The notes under the pieces were generated by a model. That model was not told the origin of the DNA, ran no database searches, and worked only from the letters and a program-made list of their open reading frames with translations. Made by a program: the position numbers and the translations under genes. From JAAYGT01 sp050252075 (GTDB lineage: Bacteria > Pseudomonadota > Gammaproteobacteria > Burkholderiales > Burkholderiaceae_B), in assembly GCA_050252075.1 (NCBI GenBank), contig JBFWLP010000098.1, positions 1-12,445 on the forward strand: a stretch of DNA of 12,445 bases, given 5' to 3'. Shown here in pieces: positions 1-5,714 of this stretch; within the stretch, counting starts at the first letter, position 1; each line of letters begins with the position of its first letter.

Positions 1-127
1 CTGTCAGGCGAGCAAGTGACCAGGTACTCGATGCACAGCACCGCATCCTTTCGGCGCTTGGCTGGTAGTGCCGCCTTCAAGGCATCGAGCACCTCCTGTG
101 GGCCGTGCATGGAGTGGCTGTTCAGGT
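1..127. repeat. Terminal direct repeat, left copy (circular overlap)
   Basis: These 127 bases are identical to 12319-12445. The length of 127 is a common largest k-mer in short-read assemblers, so the repeat is best read as the overlap of a circular contig and not as a biological terminal repeat. Removing one copy gives a circle of 12,318 bp. The relaxase reading frame runs without interruption through the join, which supports circularity. Confidence 0.93.
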
Positions 128-245
128 GCGAGCGACTCGGGTCAGCGTTCAGCGTCTCGCGTGCCCGGTAGTTGTGCGAGAGGCTGGCGCCAATGCTGCC
201 AAGCGTTTTGAGCTTCTCAGCCCGAAGGATTGCGTAGTTCGCCAA
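1..245 (-). CDS. mob: MobV relaxase, N-terminal part (continues from the right end of the window)
   Basis: This is the 5' part of the relaxase whose remainder is at 11280-12445; across the circle the protein is about 427 aa. The N terminus, read from a TTG at 245-243, begins MANYAILRAEKLKTLG and continues with HNYR and NADPSR. These are the N-terminal motifs of the MobV (Mob_Pre) family, and pBBR1 Mob begins in a similar way (MAAYAIMR). I chose TTG because it places the conserved NYAILR next to the initiator Met. A weak GGTG lies 6 nt upstream, and no in-frame ATG occurs between this point and about position 350. A GTG at 254-252 is the alternative start. The oriT hairpin at 291-314 lies just upstream, as is usual for MobV plasmids. 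An in-frame ATG at 110-108 would remove the HNYR motif, so it is unlikely to be the true start. Confidence 0.85.
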   Translation of the reverse strand, partial: MANYAILRAEKLKTLGSIGASLSHNYRARETLNADPSRSHLNSHSMHGPQEVLDALKAALPAKRRKDAVLCIEYLVTCSPD

Positions 246-290
246 GGTGGGCACCGCCGATGCTGTTCTGATTGACAGGGGGCAGAGCGA

Positions 291-314
291 CAAAGGTGTA
301 CTCACTACACTTTG
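291..314 (-). other. Probable oriT (MobV-type nick hairpin)
   Basis: On the minus strand, arm CAAAGTGTA (314-306), loop GTGAG and arm TACACCTTTG (300-291) form an imperfect inverted repeat with one bulged C. The pMV158 oriT has the same architecture (AAAGTATA, then a GTGTGT-like loop, then TATACTTT), and MobM nicks it after TAGTGTG. By analogy the nick here would follow TAGTGAG, between minus-strand bases 301 and 300. The site lies about 45 bp upstream of the proposed relaxase start, the usual MobV position. The exact nick is inferred. Confidence 0.72.
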
Positions 315-699
315 CTGACGCAAAGTCGTTCGCCCGCTGCGCGGGATGAGCGCCACACTCAGGGACGTTGAGCCATCGAGAGCCTGTTCTGCCGATGCGT
401 TTTCAGCTCAGACTATGCGAGCGACTCGGGCGATTCAACTTCGCCGGGGCGAAATCAGCGGTTTTTTGTTCCCGCCGTCCAGGCGCGGGACTGGTCTTTG
501 CGGATGCAGAGCAGACCAGAATCCGGCAAATCGACACCTTTTTCCGGAGCCTTAACACTACGGGAAGCGGCTTTAGAAGGCGGTTTTTGCTCGCAAAGCA
601 GTGCGATGGGCGGCCTTTGGGTGGTACGGGTGCCGTATCGATCGCGCCCGGCCGGCGCATGTACGCCAGGGCGAGAATTGGCACATGGGCGCCCGGCGA
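315..699. other. Non-coding interval between oriT and repeat module A
   Basis: I find no convincing gene here. Several short overlapping reading frames cross the region on both strands, but none has a good ribosome-binding site or a recognisable product. It contains an inverted repeat CTGGTCT (491-497) / AGACCAG (513-519) and a small GC stem TTCGCC/GGCGAA (440-453) followed at a distance by a T6 run (461-467 region). The relaxase promoter should lie somewhere upstream of 245 on the minus strand, but I cannot place it. An untranslated RNA is possible and not shown. Confidence 0.5.
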
Positions 700-790
700 G
701 GTAACACCAGTAACACCAAGGAAAAACTGGTGTTACCGTCAGAGCCCGCATGAATACTGGGTGGAACACCAGTAACACCAGTAACACCAG
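700..790 (+). repeat. Iteron-like repeat module A (GTAACACCA repeats)
   Basis: The module holds 9-bp repeats in a fixed order. Two direct GTAACACCA copies (701-709, 710-718) are followed by one inverted copy TGGTGTTAC (728-736), then a spacer containing CCCGCATGAATACTGG (745-760), then three contiguous direct copies (763-771, 772-780, 781-789). A further degenerate inverted copy lies at 808-815. The second and inverted copies can form a perfect 9-bp stem. The same arrangement recurs in inverted orientation at 3680-3770, including 19-, 16- and 17-bp identical blocks. The likely role is protein binding for replication or regulation (compare the P4 ori and crr iterons bound by the alpha primase-helicase); this is inference. 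Confidence 0.8.
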
Positions 791-825
791 AAAAATAGTA
801 TCTCCCCTGGTGTTTTTGTTTGTCC

Positions 826-1068
826 CTATGGCTTGCCCTCGACCGCATCTCGCCAGCTACCCCCTTGCACCACCTTTTTGTTCGGTGTTGCGCTCGGGGA
901 AAGCGTCCTGCTGAGCGTAAGGTAAGCAATCCACTGGTATTGGCATTGCTCATTGAGGCACTCAAGAAAAACCTCTCTCATGGAGGCGCTGAGCTGCTTT
1001 CCTGTGCGAACTTTCGGAACCGCATCACAGTTCGGGCACGGCATGGCGACTATGTCCTGGCCAGACAT
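826..1068 (-). CDS. Ogr/Delta-family zinc-finger transcription activator (second copy)
   Basis: This 80-aa protein has the zinc-finger pattern of the Ogr/Delta family, with CPNC at residues 11-14 and two more cysteines at 37 and 42. These are followed by the typical hydrophobic tail region ending LTLSRTLSPS. Ogr of phage P2 and Delta of satellite P4 activate P2-type late promoters by contacting RNA polymerase. The start at 1068 is set by an AGAGGTG ribosome-binding site about 7 nt upstream; a longer reading from 1104 has no such support. The start overlaps the end of the upstream Ogr-like gene by 19 nt, so the two are probably translationally coupled. It is the last gene of the minus-strand operon and ends 36 bp before repeat module A. 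P4 Delta is a fusion of two Ogr-like domains, whereas here the two units are separate genes. Confidence 0.82.
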   Translation of the reverse strand: MSGQDIVAMPCPNCDAVPKVRTGKQLSASMREVFLECLNEQCQYQWIAYLTLSRTLSPSATPNKKVVQGGSWRDAVEGKP

Positions 1069-1331
1069 TCTTTCACCTCTTGCGCTATCCGACCCTGCCG
1101 CCACCTCTCGGCGTGTTGTGAGACGGGCACCATTTCAATGGCAGGGTTCATCAGCGCCACGGGCGGCTTTGTGGTTCTGGAAACCTCCATCACGGCGATG
1201 TAGGTGTGCCCGCACAGAAGGTCTCGGCACTGATACCAGAACTCTGTCTCCAGGTCAGACAGGCGCACCGCCTTGTGAAAATGTGGCGGTGCCCCGCAAT
1301 GGGGGCAGGGCAGTAAGACCCTTCTAGACAT
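1050..1331 (-). CDS. Ogr/Delta-family zinc-finger transcription activator (first copy)
   Basis: This 93-aa protein has CPHC at residues 9-12, further cysteines at 35 and 40, and the family-typical stretch CGHTYIAVMEVSRT. These features place it in the Ogr/Delta family (phage late-gene activators with a single C4 zinc site). The ATG at 1331 follows AGGGG by 6 nt and lies 15 nt after the stop of the 240-aa coiled-coil gene, so the two are likely co-transcribed. Its 3' end overlaps the start of a second Ogr-like gene. Compared with that copy it has a longer C-terminal tail (about residues 58-93) of unknown role. The presence of an activator of P2-type late genes on an element with no late genes of its own suggests that it acts on a helper phage, as P4 Delta does. 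That last point is inference. Confidence 0.85.
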   Translation of the reverse strand: MSRRVLLPCPHCGAPPHFHKAVRLSDLETEFWYQCRDLLCGHTYIAVMEVSRTTKPPVALMNPAIEMVPVSQHAERWRQGRIAQEVKECLART

Positions 1332-1346
1332 AGACGGCCCCTGTCG

Positions 1347-2069
1347 TTATGCGGCCGCCTGGCCAAGAAGACGGGCCCTTTCGGCTTGCACGACCCCCCT
1401 TGCTTTTTTCGCTCCAAGCCAGGACAGGTCTTTAGGAATATCTGACAGGCGCACAGCCGGAACCCGTTTTAACTTGGAAAGCAGCGGGTCTGCTGTTAGG
1501 TCAGGCCGGCGCCCTTGAAGGCGAGAACGAATGTGCTTACGCACGATAGTTTCGACGACCTGCTCAGGGGTCATTCCGGTTTCGTTTACCAATGGATCAA
1601 ATCGATCGAGGCACATTGCCTTGATCGCAAGCGCGTCAAGCAGACTTTCCAGGCCTTCGATCTCCTGTGCAATCACTTTGTCGGCATGCTTCCCGGCAAT
1701 GGACTTCCACTTTTCTTCCGCGACCACCCTTCTTTCTGAGTAGTCAATTGCCAGATCGCGGCGGCGCAGGCGTAGCAAGCCCAAAGCGCGCTGATGCCGC
1801 TTAATGCTTGCCGCAGCCGCATCGCCTTCCTCTTCGAGCTTGAGGATTGCTTTTGATGCCATATCGGGGTCATTGACCAGGGCGGCGATTTTCTCGCGCG
1901 TCTTGGTCTGCGCCTCGATGATTTTTTCAAGGCTTTTCTGGGCTAGCCCGATCTCCTGATCCACCTCCTCGATCTTCAGCTCGAACTGGCGAAGGGCCTC
2001 GACCTCTTTGTCCATTTCGCCAATTGATGCTTCGAGCGCCTGCCTTTGTTTGTGGTCCTGCAAAAACAT
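1347..2069 (-). CDS. Coiled-coil protein, possible satellite Sid/Psu-like capsid-interacting protein
   Basis: This 240-aa protein is rich in Glu, Lys, Leu and Ala. Heptad-like stretches over roughly residues 1-65 and 75-130 suggest a long coiled coil, followed by a more compact C-terminal third containing DLTADPLLSKLKRVP. No enzymatic motif, signal peptide or membrane segment is visible. A strong AAGGAG ribosome-binding site precedes the ATG at 2069 by 7 nt. It lies between the unknown 70-aa gene and the first Ogr/Delta gene. In phage P4, sid (244 aa, helical, sets the small capsid size) sits directly upstream of delta, and psu (capsid decoration and Rho inhibition) directly downstream. Similar length, helical character and position make a Sid- or Psu-like role attractive, but I cannot claim homology from reading alone. 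The coding region is a confident call; the function is not. Confidence 0.8.
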   Translation of the reverse strand: MFLQDHKQRQALEASIGEMDKEVEALRQFELKIEEVDQEIGLAQKSLEKIIEAQTKTREKIAALVNDPDMASKAILKLEEEGDAAAASIKRHQRALGLLRLRRRDLAIDYSERRVVAEEKWKSIAGKHADKVIAQEIEGLESLLDALAIKAMCLDRFDPLVNETGMTPEQVVETIVRKHIRSRLQGRRPDLTADPLLSKLKRVPAVRLSDIPKDLSWLGAKKARGVVQAERARLLGQAAA

Positions 2070-2084
2070 AGTGATCTCCTTGCC

Positions 2085-2297
2085 TTAGCAATCTGTCTGG
2101 CCGTGCCCAACCCACTCGCCACGGCTGTTGAACTGGTGGGCCTCGTGGTTCCCAATGCTCTGGGCGATGCGATTGGCCAGATCGCTACGCTGCTGCTCGG
2201 AAAGCGCCAGGCCATCGAGCCCTTGGTAAATCAGCCTGCGCCGATCCTCAGCGAATCGTTTGCGGGCGTCGGTGAAGTTCAATATCCGTGGTGTCAT
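2085..2297 (-). CDS. Hypothetical protein, 70 aa
   Basis: I do not recognise this protein. It is small, charged and probably helical (MTPRILNFTDARKRFAEDRR at the start), with a hydrophilic C terminus ending in GHGQTDC. The ATG at 2297 is chosen because AAGGA lies 8 nt upstream; a longer reading from 2369 lacks a ribosome-binding site and would nearly abut the AlpA-like gene. It is followed after 15 nt by the coiled-coil gene and preceded by the AlpA-like gene at a distance of 86 nt, so it probably belongs to the same operon. No domain, metal-binding pattern or signal peptide is visible. Confidence 0.7.
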   Translation of the reverse strand: MTPRILNFTDARKRFAEDRRRLIYQGLDGLALSEQQRSDLANRIAQSIGNHEAHQFNSRGEWVGHGQTDC

Positions 2298-2383
2298 CGT
2301 GGTTTCCTTGCTGATCGGGCCTCTTGCCCGGTTTTCGATTTGTTCCGTTGCCACAAAGAGCGCTGCCACTCTGTGCGGCGTGG

Positions 2384-2632
2384 CTACTTTTCGGCCCGGG
2401 CACGCCCCAGTCCTGCCAGCCAGCCATTTACCTCTGACTCCAGCCAGGCCGTTGCCCGCCCGGTCACCTTCACCGGCCGCGGAAACGCACCGCGCCCGAT
2501 TTCCCTGTAAATCGATGTCCTGTTCAGCGATGTGATGTGCATCAGCTCTTCAATGCGTATCAGCCGGTCCATCGGCCCGGACCCGCGACCGTCCCTGAGC
2601 TCTCTGTCAACCAGCTGCAAAGCCTTTCCCAT
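2384..2632 (-). CDS. alpA: AlpA-family DNA-binding regulator (Vis-like)
   Basis: The 82-aa protein carries the AlpA/MerR-like winged helix: IRIEELMHITSLNRTSIYRE, then GAFPRPVKVTGRATAWLESEVNGWLA. This FPRPVK...R..W...EV..W pattern is the hallmark of AlpA regulators and of P4 Vis, which control excision and late promoters of satellites. The start at 2632 is supported by AGGAGG 8 nt upstream; an upstream extension to 2983 would be antisense to the HAD gene and is rejected. It is the first gene of the operon leading to the Ogr/Delta genes, and probably an autoregulator. An inverted repeat TTCATG (2646-2651) / CATGAA (2663-2668) just upstream could be its operator. A second, different AlpA-like protein is encoded at 7633-7896. 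Confidence 0.88.
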   Translation of the reverse strand: MGKALQLVDRELRDGRGSGPMDRLIRIEELMHITSLNRTSIYREIGRGAFPRPVKVTGRATAWLESEVNGWLAGLGRARAEK

Positions 2633-2808
2633 GCCAGACCTCCTTTTCATGCCCGTGTGAAACATGAATCCATCATGGCCAAGGCCGCCGCACAGCGCTA
2701 CGGCGACGGTTTTGTTTTGATGAAATAGAAACCTCGTGGTATTCCTAGACGTTCCACGCAGACCCAGAATGGCCTTTCCTGAACGCACTTTGAAAAGAGA
2801 GGCATGCA
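2633..2808. promoter_or_regulatory. Divergent promoter region between alpA and the HAD gene
   Basis: This 176-bp gap separates the divergently read alpA (minus) and HAD (plus) genes, so it must hold promoters for both. A weak plus-strand candidate is TTGATG (2717-2722), a 17-bp spacer and TATTCC (2740-2745). The inverted repeat TTCATG/CATGAA at 2646-2668 lies next to the alpA ribosome-binding site and is a candidate operator. No clear minus-strand promoter was recognised. Confidence 0.4.
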
Positions 2809-3186
2809 ATGACGAAATGGATTGGCGTGGACCTGGACGGAACGTTGGCCAGAACAACCCAAGGAGACGGGGTGAAAATCGGCCAACCGATTCCCGCCAT
2901 GGTTGCACGGGTGGCGAATTGGCTTCGCCAGGGAAAGCGCGTGCGGGTCCTGACGGCCCGCCGGCTGACTTCGGCGCAAACAACGGAGATCAGGCGTTTT
3001 CTCTCAAACAACGGCCTTGCCGATTGCGAAATAACGAACCAGAAAGACAATGACATGGTTGCCTTGCTGGATGACAAAGCCATCCGCGTGATCAGGAACA
3101 AAGGGCAAATATGCTCAGGGTGCCGAGATCACGCTGAGGCGTTCAGTGACCAAAGCGATGGCCGGCAGATCCTGACGGACTGCTAG
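2809..3186 (+). CDS. Small HAD-superfamily phosphatase-like protein
   Basis: This 125-aa protein starts MTKWIGVDLDGTLA, which is HAD motif I (nucleophile D8, acid/base D10). It continues with VLTAR (motif II Thr at residue 49), K79, and a LLDD acidic pair at 88-89 consistent with motif IV. The size and the pattern around GQPIPAMVARV match the small, cap-less HAD proteins common in phages and mobile elements, whose substrate is generally unknown. GAGAGG lies about 6 nt before the ATG. The C-terminal tail after about residue 100 (CSGC..H) is not part of the HAD core. It reads away from alpA and is followed after 19 nt by a helix-turn-helix gene, so the two likely form a short operon. Confidence 0.82.
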   Translation: MTKWIGVDLDGTLARTTQGDGVKIGQPIPAMVARVANWLRQGKRVRVLTARRLTSAQTTEIRRFLSNNGLADCEITNQKDNDMVALLDDKAIRVIRNKGQICSGCRDHAEAFSDQSDGRQILTDC

Positions 3187-3205
3187 GCAACACAGGAGGG
3201 TTCAG

Positions 3206-3379
3206 ATGGAAAAGCGCTGCTACACCACGTCCGAGGCCATGGCCTACCTTGGCCTTCGCCGGCGAACCTTCGACACGGTGTTCAAGCCGCTTTTGGCCGG
3301 CAAGGGCGTGCGCGTTGGCACATCGGTCGTCTATGAAAAGCTGGACCTCGACCAGGCGGGCAGCTGCTGGCCGCGGTAA
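3206..3379 (+). CDS. Short helix-turn-helix (excisionase-like) protein
   Basis: The reading frame encodes 57 aa: MEKRCYTTSEAMAYLGLRRR, then a stretch ending with YEKLDLDQAGSCWPR. The layout (TTSEAMAYLGLRRRTFD, then a basic turn, then VGTSVVYEKLDLD) resembles the MerR/Xis-like helix-turn-helix proteins of small mobile elements, in which a conserved DLD or DLDAW follows the wing. A strong AGGAGG precedes the ATG by 6 nt. Related proteins as I remember them usually extend well past the DLD motif, so this copy may be short or frameshifted near its 3' end; I could not identify the missing part convincingly in another frame. It follows the HAD gene by 19 nt on the same strand. Confidence 0.68.
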   Translation: MEKRCYTTSEAMAYLGLRRRTFDTVFKPLLAGKGVRVGTSVVYEKLDLDQAGSCWPR

Positions 3380-3679
3380 CACCCGGCCAGCGATACCGAC
3401 CGACCCGCGCTCAGCACCAACACCCTGCTCTTCGCGATGCCCTCCACGCCCGGGGGCTTTACCGCCCTAGCGGTTAGCGACTCGCCTGTCACGATGCGCC
3501 ATGCCGGCCAGAGCGCCAGCGCGTGAAACCTGCCGGAATTCCCCCACAAACCGGCAGGCACCGCCGGTCCGCGCCGGTCTCGGTTGCCGATTCGACGCAA
3601 AATGACGCGCGGTAGGGGCTTTTAGGGCCTGTCCGCGCCGGGGCCAGCACCCGCCCCTTCCCTTTTCTACCGATTTTTT
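3380..3679. other. Non-coding interval between the HTH gene and repeat module B
   Basis: No gene with a ribosome-binding site is seen. It contains a perfect 8-bp inverted repeat CCTGCCGG (3529-3536) / CCGGCAGG (3551-3558) with a 14-nt loop, a small stem ACCGC-CCTA-GCGGT near 3461-3474, and a hairpin ACCGA-TTTTT-TCGGT at its right edge that runs into module B. None is followed by a convincing T-run on the plus strand, so the terminator of the HAD/HTH pair is not identified. Confidence 0.5.
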
Positions 3680-3770
3680 CGGTGTAACTCGTGTTACTGG
3701 TGTTCCAGCCAGTATTCATGCGGGTTTCGACGGAACACACCAGGTTTTTTCTGGTGTTACTGGTGTTACC
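3680..3770 (-). repeat. Iteron-like repeat module B (inverted copy of module A)
   Basis: Read on the minus strand, this has the same order as module A. Two direct GTAACACCA copies (3769-3761, 3760-3752) are followed by one inverted degenerate copy (3732-3742), the conserved spacer with CCCGCATGAATACTGG (3724-3709), and three direct copies (3706-3698, 3697-3689, 3688-3680), the last two degenerate. It shares with module A a 19-bp block at the start, the 16-bp spacer core and a 17-bp block after it. It lies between the terminator of the primase operon and the non-coding end of the HAD/HTH pair. Confidence 0.8.
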
Positions 3771-3779
3771 TGAAGGCGC

Positions 3780-3803
3780 AAAAAAACCGCTTGCGCGGCG
3801 GTA
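3780..3803 (-). terminator. Rho-independent terminator of the primase/DUF927 operon
   Basis: On the minus strand, ACCGC, a 7-nt loop CGCGCAA and GCGGT form a stem followed immediately by a run of six or more T. It lies about 135 bp downstream of the DUF927 stop codon, in the right orientation to end that operon before module B. Confidence 0.75.
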
Positions 3804-3938
3804 TCTTTTCCCCGCCGTCAGGCGGTCCTTGGTCAGAAAATGCGTGCCCGACTTCGGCAGCTGAACAGGCTAACGGGGCCCGTGCAGCCATGCATCGATC
3901 GGCGCTTCGCGTGGCTCCCTCCGGGCCCGCTGCGCACG

Positions 3939-5714
3939 CTAATCGGTGACAGCTTCGCGCAGCCTGTTGCCATCCACGTGGTAAAGGCGCCTCTTTTCCC
4001 CCCCACCAATGTCAACAAGCGGTGAGGCCTTGCCCTCGCTGTCTTTTTTGGTCAGCAGGCCGGCCGAGTCCAGGGCCTTGCTGACGCGGCGTATGTCATA
4101 GCCGGGCGTTGCTTCGCGAAGCGCATGCGACGTGAACAGGTAAATCGTCCCATCCGTCCCCTGCTTGAGGTAGCCCGCCCGTTCGCGGACCGTGCCGGTA
4201 TAGTCCATCGAAGAAAAGCGGCTGTCCTCATGCCGGTCTATGAAGTCTGCCACGGCCCGCAGAATCGCCGCATCCTCAGCGTTACGCCCGCTTGTCGCGC
4301 GGCGCTCTCGCCAAAGCGCAAAGCCCTTGAGCGCGGCCGCCGTGGCCTCGCCCCTCTCCCAGGGCACGACATCGCTACGGCTGGCCATCTCCCCGGCCAG
4401 GGCGCAGACCGCGAAAATCCTGGCCGCACGCGCCTCCTGCCCGTCAACGGTCTGGAACTGGCCGATGACGTCATCCAGATCGCCCGAGACGTTGCGCCCT
4501 TTCTTGGCGGCCTCGATGAGCGCCAGCACAAACGCCCGGCCGGCGTGACCGTAGTGCTGCGCGGCGCCGTCTCGAATGGCATCGGCAAGCGTACCCCCGG
4601 ACGAAAAACCGTGCAGGCAGTCCCAGCCCCCATAGGTGCCTGACATCGGAACGTCCAGCAGGCGCAGGCCCTGCCCGGCCTTGGCGTCAAAACCGCCTGT
4701 GGCCATTCTCGAGGCAATGGTGTGCTCGCCCGTGGACAGGACAAAAACACGCCAGCGCGCGGCCTGGCGCGCCTCGCCACGGATGTTTGCCCGCGTCTTC
4801 CCATGGCCGTTGACCAGCGAATATGCGGCCTCGTAAAGGTCCCGAGGCGCACACTCGCCCACCTCATCGAGCGCCAGCAGCGTGCCGGTGTGCATCCTCG
4901 CAGCCCCCTCCAGCCCGTTGCTGGTGACGCGCCAGGAGCGGCGAAAGGTGCTGCCACCCCACACCGAGGTGGCAGCAACCAGGGTGGTGGTCTTGCCACA
5001 CGATGAGTCGCCATACAGGTGCAGTCCTGCCCCGTCCATGTTCAGCCGCTCAAGAAGCACCCCGGCAAATGCGGCGCAAATGCCCAGCATGAGCATGGGG
5101 TTGCCCACGGCCCGCTCAGCAACGCCATGGCGCCACCCCTCGAGCGTGCCTGACGTGCCGTAGGGCGCCGTGCGCTCGGTCGCCTGGTACCAGATGTCGT
5201 TCTCATCGCCAATGGTTTCATCGGGCAGCACAAAGGCATTGCCGTGCCACCCGGTGGTGGCCGCTGATTTCAGGCGTTTTTTGGGCTGCTGGGCGCTGAT
5301 GTAGTCCAGCACCTTGGCCTTGTTGCGCCTGTCCACGACAAGGCCTTCGCCCAGCAGGATTTCGAGCACCCCGGTGCCATCGCCGGCAAGCATCTGCATG
5401 GGCATGGCCCACTGCTTCCACCTGCCCGATGTGCTTCGATAGCGCAACAGCCGCCCGTGGGCGCAGTCCTCAAGGTCCGCTGTCATGGCCTCGATCCGCA
5501 GCGGTGCGCAGCACCAGGTGTCGGTCAGCGTGGCGTTGCCATCGTCTTTGAGCTTGGCATCGTGCCAGTACACGCCCGCACGGTACGTGCGATCACCGCG
5601 CTCGACAGGGTTGTCGTAGCACCTCCAGCACGGGCGCTCCTTTTCGGGCGGGAACGCATCTGTCGGGGCAATGGCATCGACATCGAGCGCCTCAATCATC
5701 TGTGCTTCGCTCAT
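3939..5714 (-). CDS. DUF927 domain ATPase/helicase
   Basis: This 591-aa protein has a Walker A motif GDSSCGKT at residues 235-242, a Walker B LLALDEVGE at 279-287, and a likely sensor segment FVLSTGE at 324-330. The surrounding sequence, including WHGNAFVLPDETIG and the GxGLRLLDVP stretch, is typical of DUF927 (PF06048) proteins. These are predicted replicative superfamily helicases found beside Toprim primases in phage satellites and islands. The N-terminal ~120 residues include a possible metal-binding CWRC at 29-32 and a CC pair at 68-69. The ATG at 5714 overlaps the primase stop codon as ATGA, so the two proteins are translationally coupled and probably act together. The C-terminal ~100 residues look like a winged-helix DNA-binding region. 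It is the last gene of its operon; a terminator lies at 3780-3803. Confidence 0.92.
   Translation of the reverse strand: MSEAQMIEALDVDAIAPTDAFPPEKERPCWRCYDNPVERGDRTYRAGVYWHDAKLKDDGNATLTDTWCCAPLRIEAMTADLEDCAHGRLLRYRSTSGRWKQWAMPMQMLAGDGTGVLEILLGEGLVVDRRNKAKVLDYISAQQPKKRLKSAATTGWHGNAFVLPDETIGDENDIWYQATERTAPYGTSGTLEGWRHGVAERAVGNPMLMLGICAAFAGVLLERLNMDGAGLHLYGDSSCGKTTTLVAATSVWGGSTFRRSWRVTSNGLEGAARMHTGTLLALDEVGECAPRDLYEAAYSLVNGHGKTRANIRGEARQAARWRVFVLSTGEHTIASRMATGGFDAKAGQGLRLLDVPMSGTYGGWDCLHGFSSGGTLADAIRDGAAQHYGHAGRAFVLALIEAAKKGRNVSGDLDDVIGQFQTVDGQEARAARIFAVCALAGEMASRSDVVPWERGEATAAALKGFALWRERRATSGRNAEDAAILRAVADFIDRHEDSRFSSMDYTGTVRERAGYLKQGTDGTIYLFTSHALREATPGYDIRRVSKALDSAGLLTKKDSEGKASPLVDIGGGEKRRLYHVDGNRLREAVTD

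Noticed and set aside
1..127. Biological terminal repeats of a linear element
   Set aside because: The repeat lies inside one gene whose frame is continuous across the join, which fits circular assembly overlap better.
440..467. Rho-independent terminator on the plus strand
   Set aside because: The stem TTCGCC/GGCGAA has a very short loop and the T-run begins about 8 nt after it; no plus-strand gene ends there.
700..790. CRISPR-like direct repeats
   Set aside because: The repeats are 9 bp, contiguous, and partly inverted; there are no 25-40 bp repeats with unique spacers and no cas genes.
346..965. Several overlapping reading frames of 60-135 codons on both strands
   Set aside because: None has a convincing ribosome-binding site or a recognisable domain; they overlap each other and run across repeat module A.
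2633..2983. N-terminal extension of the alpA frame to 199 aa
   Set aside because: A strong AGGAGG supports the start at 2632, and the extension is antisense to the HAD gene and its promoter region.
4125..4643. Plus-strand frames of 100-200 codons antisense to the DUF927 and primase genes
   Set aside because: They are antisense shadows of high-GC coding sequence, without domains or ribosome-binding sites.
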